From positions 1 to 15,866 of the forward strand of contig JAJRPL010000028.1 in NCBI GenBank assembly GCA_024280815.1: 15,866 nucleotides of DNA. Direction: 5' to 3'. Numbering within the stretch: position 1 is the first letter of the stretch; each line of letters starts with the position of its first letter. This document shows, one piece after another, positions 7,112 to 15,381 of this stretch. The position numbers and the translations under genes were made by a program. Source of the DNA: Bacteroidota bacterium. GTDB lineage: Bacteria > Bacteroidota > Bacteroidia > Flavobacteriales > Flavobacteriaceae. The notes beneath the pieces are model-generated. The model was given only the letters and a program-made list of their open reading frames with translations, made no database searches and was not told the origin of the DNA.

Positions 7112-9430
7112 ATGCTTGGATTAAAAAAAACATTTTCATTAGTAGTAATAAGCCTTTTATTACTCCAAACAGCTTGTTCACAAAAAATATATAAAGATGC
7201 TAAACAACCTATTTCTAATAGAATAAGTGATCTTGTAGCACAGATGACGATTGAAGAGAAAGTAGCCCAACTCATGATGTCTAAAAATATTATTTGGGAT
7301 GAAAAAGACAATATCAAAATAGAAGTTGCAAAAGAACATTTAGACAAAGGCATCGGGTTATTATGGTTCGACAAATATCTCGAAGCAGAACGCATGGTAG
7401 AAATATACAATGCGAGTCAAAAATTTCTAGTTGAAGAATCTCGATTGGGTATTCCTGCATTTGTTTTTGGGGAAGGCCTGCACGGTGTTTTAGCACCTAA
7501 AACTACAATGTATCCTCAAGCCATTGCCATGGCAAGTACGTGGGATACAGCATTAGTTGAAGAAGTTTATACAGCTATAGCTTTAGAAATGAGAGCTCGT
7601 GCACAAAACATAGCTTTTACACCAGTTATTGGTTTGGCTCGAGACCCTCGTTGGGGAAGAACAGATGAAACTTTTGGCGAAGATCCTTATTTAGTTGGAA
7701 GTATGGGAGTTGCAGCAATTAACGGATTACAAGGAAGGAATGCTATACTAATTGATAAAAATCATGTAGCTGCAACTGCCAAACATTTTGTAGCTCATAG
7801 TGTGCCACAAGCGGGAGTGAATCGGGCACCTGCTGCAGTAACAAAACGTGCAATGTATGAACATTTCTTTTTGCCATTTGAATGGGCGGTAAAAAAAGCA
7901 AAGGTAAAAGCTCTTATGGCTACTTATCATGAAATAGATGGTGTGTCAATGGTAGCAAATAAGAAGTTGATTACTGGAGTGCTTCGAGAAGATTGGGATT
8001 TTGACGGATTAATTACTTCTGATGCTGATGCGATAAACCATTTGCATCAATTGCATAGCGTAACAGAAAATAAAGCAGCATCCGCAAAAAAAGCATTGGA
8101 GACAGGTGTTGATTTTGATTTGGCTATTGTTAAAAAAGACTACTGTTTTCAAGAACTTCCAGCAATGGTTAAAGCGGGTAAAGTAAGTATAAAAGATATA
8201 GATCGTGCAGTTTCCAAAGTATTAAAAGTAAAATTTGAATTGGGTTTATTTGAAGACCCTTATATAGATGTAAAAAATGTAACTAAAGTCACGCATACTC
8301 AAAAACACATAGACTTAGCTCTTAAAACAGCAGAAAAAGCTATCGTTTTATTAAAAAATAAGGACAACACTTTGCCACTTGATGCCTCAAAAATTAAAAA
8401 ACTAGCGGTTATTGGTGTTAATGCTGCTGAATTGCAATTTGGCTCCTATTCTATGGATGAAAAAGTTGGTGTAAGTATTTTAGAGGGTCTCAAAGCTTAT
8501 GGCAAAGATAAATTTAAGGTTACTTATGCAGAAGGTGCTAAAATTACCAATGAAGTAGGGATGTGGAAACCAGAAAGAAATGGAACATTGTCAAACCCTG
8601 AAGCAGATAAAATAGCCATACAAAAAGCAGTAAAAGTTGCCAAAGAAAATGATGTAGCTATAGTTGTGGTAGGAGGAAATGAATTTACAGCTAGAGAAAC
8701 ATGGTCAGACGAGCATATGGGAGATAGAGATGATTTAAATTTATTAGGAAGTCAAAATGAAATGGTACAAGAAATTTTAAAAACGGGAAAACCAGTGGTT
8801 GTGCTTTTGATTAACGGACGACCATTGACCATAAACGAAATTGATGAAAAAGCACCTGCAATTATTGAATGTTGGTTTTTAGGTGAAGAAACAGGTACTG
8901 CAGTAGCTAAAACATTATTTGGTGAGGTCAACCCTGGTGGTAAATTACCCATTACTTTTCCGCGTTCAGTAGGGCAATTACCTTATTATTATAACCATAA
9001 CCCAACGGCTCATTTATACGCTCATCTATTTAAAGAAAAAGGGCCGCTGTATCCTTTCGGATATGGACTTTCTTACACCACTTTTGAATATTCTAATTTA
9101 AAAATAACATCAGAAAATGCAACCGCCGACCAAGAAATAAAGATTAGTGTTACTGTTAAAAATACAGGAAAAGTTACAGGTGATGAAGTGGTTCAATTGT
9201 ATATTCGTGATGCTATAAGCAGTATTGTTCGTCCTGTAAAAGAACTGAAAGGTTTTAAACGAATCACATTAAAATCGGGCGAAACAAAAACAGTAACCTT
9301 TGAAATAGGTAGAGAAGAATTACAATTTTATAATGAAGATATGAAACGTGTAGTAGAACCAGGTAAGTTTATTATTATGGTTGGAGGCAATTCAGAAAAA
9401 TTAATAAAAAAAGAATTAATAATTAAATAA
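7112..9430 (+). CDS. GH3 family beta-glucosidase-like lipoprotein
   Basis: A 772-residue secreted glycoside hydrolase. Residues 1-22 are a lipoprotein signal with lipobox LQTAC (Cys22). The GH3 N-terminal barrel shows RDPRWGRTDETFGEDPYL (~177-194), KHFVAHS (~224) and DGLITSDADAI, in which Asp304 is the expected nucleophile. The second GH3 domain has the SDEHMGDRDDLNLLGSQ region (~535-550), where the Glu before GDR is the likely acid/base. It is followed by GRPLTI and LFGEVNPGGKLPITFPRS. A fibronectin III-like domain closes the protein (VVQLYIRDAISSIVRP onward). Members remove terminal beta-linked glucose or related sugars from oligosaccharides. It is the first gene of the operon, 2 bases before the GH16 gene, which suggests it finishes products of that endo-enzyme. 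Family is certain; beta-1,3-glucan specificity is inferred from the neighbour. Confidence 0.93.
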   Translation: MLGLKKTFSLVVISLLLLQTACSQKIYKDAKQPISNRISDLVAQMTIEEKVAQLMMSKNIIWDEKDNIKIEVAKEHLDKGIGLLWFDKYLEAERMVEIYNASQKFLVEESRLGIPAFVFGEGLHGVLAPKTTMYPQAIAMASTWDTALVEEVYTAIALEMRARAQNIAFTPVIGLARDPRWGRTDETFGEDPYLVGSMGVAAINGLQGRNAILIDKNHVAATAKHFVAHSVPQAGVNRAPAAVTKRAMYEHFFLPFEWAVKKAKVKALMATYHEIDGVSMVANKKLITGVLREDWDFDGLITSDADAINHLHQLHSVTENKAASAKKALETGVDFDLAIVKKDYCFQELPAMVKAGKVSIKDIDRAVSKVLKVKFELGLFEDPYIDVKNVTKVTHTQKHIDLALKTAEKAIVLLKNKDNTLPLDASKIKKLAVIGVNAAELQFGSYSMDEKVGVSILEGLKAYGKDKFKVTYAEGAKITNEVGMWKPERNGTLSNPEADKIAIQKAVKVAKENDVAIVVVGGNEFTARETWSDEHMGDRDDLNLLGSQNEMVQEILKTGKPVVVLLINGRPLTINEIDEKAPAIIECWFLGEETGTAVAKTLFGEVNPGGKLPITFPRSVGQLPYYYNHNPTAHLYAHLFKEKGPLYPFGYGLSYTTFEYSNLKITSENATADQEIKISVTVKNTGKVTGDEVVQLYIRDAISSIVRPVKELKGFKRITLKSGETKTVTFEIGREELQFYNEDMKRVVEPGKFIIMVGGNSEKLIKKELIIK

Positions 9431-9432
9431 AT

Positions 9433-10302
9433 ATGAAAAAATTAAATTTATTAGTATTTGTAAGTGTTTTAACATTAACTCAATGTACAAAAGATGATGA
9501 TAAACCAGAGATTGTTGTAGACCCTCCTGCTTCTAAAGTCTATACGTTAGTGTGGGAAGATAATTTTGATGGAACAGGTAAGCCTGACGCATCTAAATGG
9601 GGATATGAAAAAGGGTTTATTAGAAATGCAGAAATGCAATACTATACAGATAATGAAAAAAATGTAAGAATGGAAAATGGAGTACTTATTCTTGAGGCAT
9701 TGAAGGAAGAAATAGTTAATGATAGGTATGTTTCAGATGATGACCCTAGCTGGATTAAAAATAGAAAAACTGCAAAATACACTTCTGCAAGCATAACTAC
9801 AAGAAAATTAGTTTCTTGGAAGTATGGTAAGATTGAAGTTAAAGCAAAACTTCCAAAAGGGAGAGGCATGTGGCCAGCAATATGGATGTTAGGAGACAAT
9901 ATAAAGAAAGTAGGATGGCCTGAATGTGGTGAGATTGATATCATGGAGCATGTTGGTTATGACCCAAATAGAATTCATGGTACTGTACATACAAAAGCAT
10001 TTAATCATAGATTAAAGACACAAGTGGGTAAATCTACCATGGTTAATGGTATTTATAACGATTTTCATGTGTATTCCGTAACTTGGACTCCTAAAAAAAT
10101 AAAAATATCAGTTGATGATAATGTTTACATGACTTTTGATAATGAAAACAAAACTACTGCCGAATGGCCATTTGATCAAAAATTTTTTATGATACTTAAT
10201 GTAGCTGTTGGTGGTGGCTGGGGTGGCCAAAAAGGAATTGACGATAGTATTTTTCCACAACGAATGGAGGTTGATTATGTAAAAATTTATGAACTTAAAT
10301 AA
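9433..10302 (+). CDS. GH16 endo-beta-glucanase-like (laminarinase-type) lipoprotein
   Basis: A 289-residue protein with a lipoprotein signal ending in LTQC (Cys18). The acidic stretch TKDDDK follows, resembling the Bacteroidetes surface-export signal. The GH16 beta-jelly-roll begins near residue 37 (LVWEDNFDGTG). The motif WKYGKIEVKAKLPKGRGMWP (~129-148) and catalytic EIDIMEH (Glu167 nucleophile, Asp169, Glu172 acid/base) are intact, followed by RIHGTVHT. The extra Met in E-I-D-I-M-E and the overall pattern resemble laminarinases (endo-beta-1,3-glucanases) more than agarases or porphyranases. It probably cleaves the polymer at the cell surface for the GH3 enzyme encoded 2 bases upstream. There is no carbohydrate-binding module. 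Family is certain; substrate is likely but unproven. Confidence 0.92.
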   Translation: MKKLNLLVFVSVLTLTQCTKDDDKPEIVVDPPASKVYTLVWEDNFDGTGKPDASKWGYEKGFIRNAEMQYYTDNEKNVRMENGVLILEALKEEIVNDRYVSDDDPSWIKNRKTAKYTSASITTRKLVSWKYGKIEVKAKLPKGRGMWPAIWMLGDNIKKVGWPECGEIDIMEHVGYDPNRIHGTVHTKAFNHRLKTQVGKSTMVNGIYNDFHVYSVTWTPKKIKISVDDNVYMTFDNENKTTAEWPFDQKFFMILNVAVGGGWGGQKGIDDSIFPQRMEVDYVKIYELK

Positions 10303-10307
10303 AAAAA

Positions 10308-11198
10308 ATGAATTTAAATAGAGACCTTTCAAAACATCACGAATTAATTAGTGACATGTTTCCAACACTTTCTGCAAAAGAAATTTGGAAAAAGTATAAA
10401 CTTACTGATGAGCAAGTTGCTTTTTTTAATGAATATGGATATCTATCAAATATAAAAATACTTGAAGAACATCAAATTGAACAGTTGAGAAAAGAGCTTA
10501 AAGAATTGACGGATCCATCACATCCAAAAAACGATTTATTTTACGAATTTCATTCCAATCAATCTGAAAATCCTGAAACCGCTATTTTTCACTCCTTAGG
10601 GCATTGGCGTATAACCGAAGGATTTCATGATATTTTATGGAACCCTAGGTTTGTGGTTGCAGCCTCGCAATTATTAGGCACAAAAGCAGTACGTTTTTGG
10701 CACGATCAGTTGTTTTTAAAACCTGCAAAGCACGGTGGCGTAGTAGCTTGGCATCAAGACTATAGTTATTGGACAAGAACTACACCGATGCAACATCTTA
10801 CCTGTTGGATTGGTTTAGATGATGCAACTACAGAAAATGGTTGTTTACACTATATTCCTAAAAGTCATAAATGGCCCTTACTTGACACCATCAGCTTAAC
10901 AGGTGATATGGATGGTTTAGATACATTGCTTAATGAAGAACAAAAAGCAGAATATGCCAAAAAAGTAGCCATAGAAATGCCTATGGGTTATGGTACATTT
11001 CATCATCCGTTAATGGTACATGGTTCTTATGAAAACAAGTCAAGTATACCCAGAAGAGCGGCCGTATTAAATGTTTTTGCAGATGGAACAGTATCAAATT
11101 CTGATGAAGAAATGATGAAAGGTGTAACAATAATAAAAAAAGGAAAAAAAATGGAAGGGCAGTTTTATCCCTTATTATTTGATCCGTCAGAAATATGA
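10308..11198 (+). CDS. PhyH-family Fe(II)/2-oxoglutarate-dependent dioxygenase
   Basis: A 296-residue cytoplasmic protein of the phytanoyl-CoA dioxygenase family. The iron-binding facial triad is visible as WHQDYSYW (His149, Asp151) and the distal His in PLMVHGS (His238). Arg249/Arg250 sit at the 2-oxoglutarate carboxylate position. GCLHYIPKSHKWP (~178-190) is the usual strand before the long loop. Such enzymes hydroxylate C-H bonds, and hydroxylation of an O-methyl group leads to loss of formaldehyde. The gene starts 5 bases after GH16. Its TGA stop overlaps the ATG of the alcohol dehydrogenase gene by four bases (ATGA), so the two are likely translationally coupled and act together. The substrate is unknown. 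A sugar-derived methyl ether or side chain would fit the context. Confidence 0.87.
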   Translation: MNLNRDLSKHHELISDMFPTLSAKEIWKKYKLTDEQVAFFNEYGYLSNIKILEEHQIEQLRKELKELTDPSHPKNDLFYEFHSNQSENPETAIFHSLGHWRITEGFHDILWNPRFVVAASQLLGTKAVRFWHDQLFLKPAKHGGVVAWHQDYSYWTRTTPMQHLTCWIGLDDATTENGCLHYIPKSHKWPLLDTISLTGDMDGLDTLLNEEQKAEYAKKVAIEMPMGYGTFHHPLMVHGSYENKSSIPRRAAVLNVFADGTVSNSDEEMMKGVTIIKKGKKMEGQFYPLLFDPSEI

Positions 11199-12313
11199 TA
11201 ACTTGTAAAGCTGCCATAGCTCATGGAGATAGAAAATTTACTATTGAAAAAATACAAGTAAATGCACCAAAACCTGATGAAGTGTTGGTGAAAATTAAAG
11301 CTGCTGGTTTATGACATACCGATTATGATTCACTCAATTGGGGTAAGCCTATTGTAATGGGACATGAAGGGGCTGGCATTGTAGAGCAAGTAGGGACTCA
11401 AGTTAGTAAATTTAAAAAAGGAGATGCTGTAATTTTAAATTGGGCAACACCATGTATGAAATGTTTTCAATGTACACATGGTAACCAAAATATTTGTGAA
11501 AATAATTCACCCGTTGTTGCTGGCGATAATGGTTATAATAAAGGGCATGCAGATCTAGAAGGAACGTTATGGAATAACCGACCCATAGAGCGTTCTTTTA
11601 ATATTGGTACGCTTTCGGAATACACTTTGGTAAAAGCATCTGCATTGGTTAAAATTGATAGTGAAAAACTATCTTTTTCATCGGCAAGTATTATTAGTTG
11701 TGGTGTAATGACTGGGTATGGTTCAGTGGTAAATGTCGCTAAGGTAAACAAAGGTGATTCTACAGTAATTTTAGGTACAGGAGGTGTTGGGCTCAATGTT
11801 ATACAAGGAGCAAAAATTAGTGGAGCATCTATAATTATTGCTATTGATATTAATACCAATAGATTAGAATTAGCCAAGCAATTTGGAGCAACGCATACAA
11901 TTCTAGCTGATAAAAATGATAAAGGATTATTACTAGCTGCAGAAAAAGTAAAAGCATTAACCTCTGGTAGAGGAGCAGATTTCGCTTTTGAATGTACCGC
12001 CATCCCTTCGTTGGGAGCGGCACCATTAGCCATGATACGTAATGCAGGAACAGCTGTTCAAGTTAGTGGGATTGAAGAAAGTATTACCTTTGATATGAAT
12101 TTATTTGAATGGGATAAGATTTATATCAATCCGCTTTATGGAAAATGCAAACCTCAAGAAGATTTCCCAAAATTGGTTGAATTATATGATGAAGGGACAT
12201 TACTTTTAGATGAAATGATTACAAAGACCTATCCCTTAAACAAACTTCAAGAAGCATTTGATGATATGCTGGCAGGTAAAAATGCAAAAGGTGTAGTTGT
12301 AATGAATACATAA
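11195..12313 (+). CDS. Zinc alcohol dehydrogenase with in-frame TGA at the catalytic Cys (putative selenoprotein)
   Basis: Read through one TGA, this is a complete 372-residue medium-chain zinc dehydrogenase, close to class III ADH in length and motifs. The start ATG at 11195 overlaps the dioxygenase stop. The TGA (11312-11314) is codon 40 in the motif AGL-[TGA]-HTDYD, where relatives have the catalytic-zinc Cys. The other sites are intact: GHE (His57), structural-zinc Cys87, 90, 93 and 101 (C-x2-C-x2-C-x7-C), Cys169 in SCGVMTGYGS, and the NAD loop GTGGVG (~194). Nothing else is broken over the remaining 332 codons. A SECIS-like hairpin follows the TGA. The likely reaction is NAD-linked oxidation of an alcohol or formaldehyde adduct. 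An ATG at residue 55 (11357) could only give an enzyme lacking the zinc ligand. Alternatives are a nonsense mutation or a one-base error (TGT/TGC to TGA). The enzyme family is certain; selenocysteine is probable, not proven. Confidence 0.8.
11312..11314 (+). other. In-frame TGA, candidate selenocysteine codon
   Basis: Codon 40 of the dehydrogenase. The preceding residues KIKAAGL and following HTDYD are the conserved surroundings of the catalytic Cys. TGA also serves as a normal stop elsewhere here (the dioxygenase gene at 11196-11198), so a general reassignment of TGA does not explain it. Confidence 0.6.
11335..11354 (+). promoter_or_regulatory. Candidate bacterial SECIS hairpin
   Basis: Folded by hand: CAAU (11335-11338) pairs with AUUG (11351-11354). 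U11339 faces U11350, GG (11340-11341) pairs with CC (11348-11349), and the six-base loop is GGUAAG (11342-11347). In E. coli fdhF the upper SECIS has a 5' bulged U two base pairs below a six-base loop AGGUCU, so the geometry is closely similar. The loop starts 27 bases after the TGA, within the range I recall for bacterial SECIS elements (about 16-37). A G lies in the first two loop positions. The stem is short and AU-rich, so the fold alone is not strong evidence; its position after a TGA at a catalytic Cys is what makes it notable. Confidence 0.5.
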
Positions 12314-12317
12314 ACGG

Positions 12318-13115
12318 ATGCCTTATAAAGATATAAACGGACATAAATTTTATTTTCACGAATCAGATATTGATGTAAAGAATCAAACACCAATACTCTT
12401 TATTCACGGACTGGGTTCAAGCACTTTAGATTGGGAACACCAAATATCTTTTTTTGAAAAACACTATAAAACCTTAAGTATTGATCTTAGAGGGCATGGA
12501 CAAACATTGGGTTCTGACGGAAACTATAGCATTTCATTATTTGCAAATGACGTTGCAGCCTTTTTGAGTGAAAAGAAAGTAAAAGTTCATGTGGTAGGAA
12601 TCTCTATGGGCGGATTGGTTGCTTTTCAATTAGCTGTAGATTATCCAGAATTAGTGAAATCTATGGTGATTATTAATAGTGCTGTTGAGTTGCCAATGGA
12701 TGACCCTAAAGTTAGAAAAGTCATACGGTTACGAAAGCTAATTCCAAGAATATTGGGGATGAAAATGATGGGTAAAGTTATAGGGAAAAAAGTATTTCCT
12801 CGTCCAGATCAAGGCGATTTAAGAACATTAATAGCTACACGTTGGAAGAATAATAAAATTAAAGACTATCTTAAATCGGTAAATGCTTTGGCTGGCTGGA
12901 CGGTTAAAAACCATTTACATAAAATAAAACAACCCGTTTTAGTATTAGGAGGTGCTAATGATTATACTACTAAGGCAGAAAAACAAGAATATACAGATTT
13001 GCTCCCTAATGCATCGTTAGCAATTATTCCAGATACAGGTCATGCTGTAACGCTTGAAAACCCAGTAGCTGTAAATCGTGTAATCTTTGATTTTTTATCA
13101 TCTAATTCTTTGTAA
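12318..13115 (+). CDS. Alpha/beta hydrolase (lipase/esterase-like)
   Basis: A 265-residue single-domain alpha/beta hydrolase. It has the oxyanion-hole motif FIHGLGSS (~28-35), DLRGHGQT (~56-63) and the nucleophile elbow GISMGG with Ser96. Asp215 in GGANDYTT and His242 in DTGHAVTLENP complete the triad. A cap segment rich in Lys and Arg lies between about 125 and 185. There is no signal peptide, so it acts in the cytoplasm. The gene begins 4 bases after the dehydrogenase stop and one base separates it from the next hydrolase, so it belongs to the same transcript. It could cleave an ester or lactone produced by the upstream oxidations. The substrate cannot be told from sequence, because this fold covers esterases, lactonases, dehalogenases and C-C hydrolases. 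Confidence 0.85.
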   Translation: MPYKDINGHKFYFHESDIDVKNQTPILFIHGLGSSTLDWEHQISFFEKHYKTLSIDLRGHGQTLGSDGNYSISLFANDVAAFLSEKKVKVHVVGISMGGLVAFQLAVDYPELVKSMVIINSAVELPMDDPKVRKVIRLRKLIPRILGMKMMGKVIGKKVFPRPDQGDLRTLIATRWKNNKIKDYLKSVNALAGWTVKNHLHKIKQPVLVLGGANDYTTKAEKQEYTDLLPNASLAIIPDTGHAVTLENPVAVNRVIFDFLSSNSL

Positions 13116-13116
13116 T

Positions 13117-13914
13117 ATGAGTCACTTTAGAACAACAGAATTATCCAACTCTCAATTTGAAAGTAATAATCTTCGTTTTATTACTGTAAAATCTCAAAAT
13201 TTAAAAGGAAGAGGTGATATTTGTGTTTTTATCCCTAAAGATAGTACTGATATAGATTTACCAATTGCTATTTTATTACATGGCGTTTATGGAAGTGCTT
13301 GGAGTTGGTCTTTAAGTGGTGGTGCACACCAAACTGCACAACAGTTAATTAATCAACATAAAATTAAACCTATGATTTTGGCTATGCCTTCTGATGGCTT
13401 ATGGGGAGATGGTTCTGCTTACACAAAACATAGTGGTTTAAATTTTGAAAAATGGATAGTAGAAGATGTGATACAGGCAATTAAAGAATTAATTCCGCAA
13501 GCTCAACATTCAAATAAGACTTTTATATCAGGACTATCTATGGGTGGCTTTGGAGCCTTAAGAATAGGAGCGAAGTATGGAGAAGTTTTTGATGCTATTT
13601 CAGCACATAGCTCTATAACAGAATTACAACAAATGGAATTATTTATTGAGGAAGATTTGGCTAATTTCAGACAAGAAAACTCAGAAGATGAATCTGTGTT
13701 AAAAACTATTCTAATGCATAAAGATAAACTTTCACCATTGCGTTTTGATTGTGGTAAAGATGATTTGTTGATCAAATATAACCGCTTACTTTCAGTAGCA
13801 CTAGAAAATAATAATATTCCTCATAATTATCAAGAATTTGATGGAAAACATGAGTGGGATTATTGGCAAAAACATCTGGAAAATACGTTGGTATTTTTTG
13901 ATAACTTTGTTTAA
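13117..13914 (+). CDS. Esterase-D/tributyrin-esterase-like alpha/beta hydrolase
   Basis: A 265-residue protein from the ATG at 13117, one base after the preceding stop. An in-frame ATG at 13087 would overlap the upstream gene and add ten atypical residues, so I prefer 13117. It has the putative-esterase fold (PF00756 type): AILLHGVYGS (~51-60), the nucleophile elbow GLSMGGFGALRIG with Ser141, acid candidates Asp211 and Asp215 in FDCGKDDLL, and His245 in DGKHEWDYW. The family includes S-formylglutathione hydrolase, feruloyl and acetyl esterases and tributyrin esterase. Next to a class III-like alcohol dehydrogenase, a role in thiol-linked formaldehyde oxidation is possible, but removal of acyl groups from sugars fits the hydrolase setting equally well. 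It has no signal peptide and is therefore cytoplasmic. Confidence 0.85.
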   Translation: MSHFRTTELSNSQFESNNLRFITVKSQNLKGRGDICVFIPKDSTDIDLPIAILLHGVYGSAWSWSLSGGAHQTAQQLINQHKIKPMILAMPSDGLWGDGSAYTKHSGLNFEKWIVEDVIQAIKELIPQAQHSNKTFISGLSMGGFGALRIGAKYGEVFDAISAHSSITELQQMELFIEEDLANFRQENSEDESVLKTILMHKDKLSPLRFDCGKDDLLIKYNRLLSVALENNNIPHNYQEFDGKHEWDYWQKHLENTLVFFDNFV

Positions 13915-13965
13915 CCTATTATAAATCTGAATAAATTAAATCTTAGGAATAATCGATACAAAAGA

Positions 13966-15381
13966 ATGAAACTATTACTAACAATTGCCACTTTAATGAT
14001 ATTTATATCAGGATGCTCTCAAAATCTTAAGATTAGTGAGAATGGAAGATTTATTGAAAAAGATAATGGAAAACCCTTTTTATGGATTGGTGATACTGCT
14101 TGGGAACTTTTTCATAAATTAGATAGAGAAGAATCAACTGATTATCTTACTACTAGAGCTGAACAAGGGTTTACTTTAATTCAGGCTGTTGTACTTGCAG
14201 AAAATGACGGATTGAAAAAAACGAACAGTTTTGGCGAGGTTCCTTTTATTGATTTAGACCCTACAAAACCAAACGAAGCCTATTTTAAACATGTAGATTT
14301 TATCGTTGATAAAGCAAATGAATTGGGTATGGTTGTAGGGATACTTCCAACTTGGGGAGATAAAGTGTTTTCTATGCATCCAGCTGACGGTCCTATAGTA
14401 TTTAATAAACAGAATGCAGTAATTTATGGTGAATTTTTAGGGAAAAGATATAAGAATAAAGTTGTCGTTTGGATATTAGGTGGTGATAGAGATGTTGCCA
14501 ATAATGAGGTGTTGGATATATGGCGTGCTATGGCTAGAGGATTGCGTAAGGGGGATGGTGGTCGTCATTTAATCACCTATCATCCACGTGGAGGTAGTTC
14601 TTCTTCAGATTTTTTACACAATGAAACTTGGTTAGATTTTAATATGTATCAAAGTGGACATGGTGAAAGGTTTAATAAAGTATATCGTTACGCAGAAACT
14701 GATTATTTAAAAAAACCTATCAAACCGTCTCTTGATGGAGAACCAGCTTATGAAGCTATTTCAGTTAAGTTTTGGGAATATCTAGATTTTAAAACTGTTA
14801 AAAAAGTTCCAGATACCATTTTAAATAGTAAAGGTATTATAAAAGACACCTCCTATTTTAAAGAAGGGTTTTTTAAGGCTTACGATGTTAGAATTCATGG
14901 GTATTGGAATTTTCTTTCTGGAGCCTGTGGCTATACTTACGGTAATAATGCAGTTTGGCAAATGTTTAAAAAGGGAGGTAATATTGCAATTCCATGTATT
15001 GCAGATTGGCGAGAATCATTACAACATGATGGAGCAAATCAATTAAGACATTTAAAAACAATTTTTGAACTGTATCCTATTTCTAAATTAGTTCCTGACC
15101 AATCTATTGTTTATGGAATTAACCGTAATGATGAAAATCATATTAGAGCAGCTAAATCAACTGATGGAGATTGGCTTCTTGTTTATTTATCAAAAGGACA
15201 AAAAGTAAGTGTTGTGATGAGTAAAGTAGAGGCTAAGAATATAATTGCACGTTGGTACAACCCTAGAAATGGGGAATTTACGCCTATTGGAAATTTTTTA
15301 AATAAAGGAACAAAAGAATTTACACCTCCAACAAACGGTACTGATAATGATTGGTTATTAGTACTTGAGGTAAAAAAATAA
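13966..15381 (+). CDS. DUF4038 (GH140 apiosidase-like) lipoprotein glycoside hydrolase
   Basis: A 471-residue lipoprotein with signal ISGC (Cys17). The catalytic-type barrel matches DUF4038: FIEKDNGKPFLWIGDTAWEL (~29-48), GFTLIQAVVLAENDG (~68-82), PTWGDKVF (~128), VVWILGGDRD (~166-175), a Glu in SLDGEPAYE (~260) and HGYWNFLSGACGYTYGNNAVW (~310-330). The C-terminal ~90 residues resemble the collagen-binding-like beta domain that usually follows DUF4038 (ARWYNPRNGEFTP). GH140, which includes apiosidases, belongs to this family, but most members have unknown specificity. It lies 51 bases after the esterase, the largest gap in the operon, so it may have its own translation signals but is probably co-transcribed. 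Its stop codon abuts the stop of the convergent gene with no spacer. Confidence 0.87.
   Translation: MKLLLTIATLMIFISGCSQNLKISENGRFIEKDNGKPFLWIGDTAWELFHKLDREESTDYLTTRAEQGFTLIQAVVLAENDGLKKTNSFGEVPFIDLDPTKPNEAYFKHVDFIVDKANELGMVVGILPTWGDKVFSMHPADGPIVFNKQNAVIYGEFLGKRYKNKVVVWILGGDRDVANNEVLDIWRAMARGLRKGDGGRHLITYHPRGGSSSSDFLHNETWLDFNMYQSGHGERFNKVYRYAETDYLKKPIKPSLDGEPAYEAISVKFWEYLDFKTVKKVPDTILNSKGIIKDTSYFKEGFFKAYDVRIHGYWNFLSGACGYTYGNNAVWQMFKKGGNIAIPCIADWRESLQHDGANQLRHLKTIFELYPISKLVPDQSIVYGINRNDENHIRAAKSTDGDWLLVYLSKGQKVSVVMSKVEAKNIIARWYNPRNGEFTPIGNFLNKGTKEFTPPTNGTDNDWLLVLEVKK

Noticed and set aside
11533..12033. 166-codon open frame antisense to the alcohol dehydrogenase
   Set aside because: It lies wholly opposite a clear enzyme gene, has no recognisable motif, and is best explained as a by-product of the codon pattern on the coding strand.
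11195..12313. General reassignment of TGA (alternative genetic code) to explain the in-frame TGA
   Set aside because: TGA ends the dioxygenase gene at 11196-11198 at the family-typical length, so TGA still acts as a stop here.
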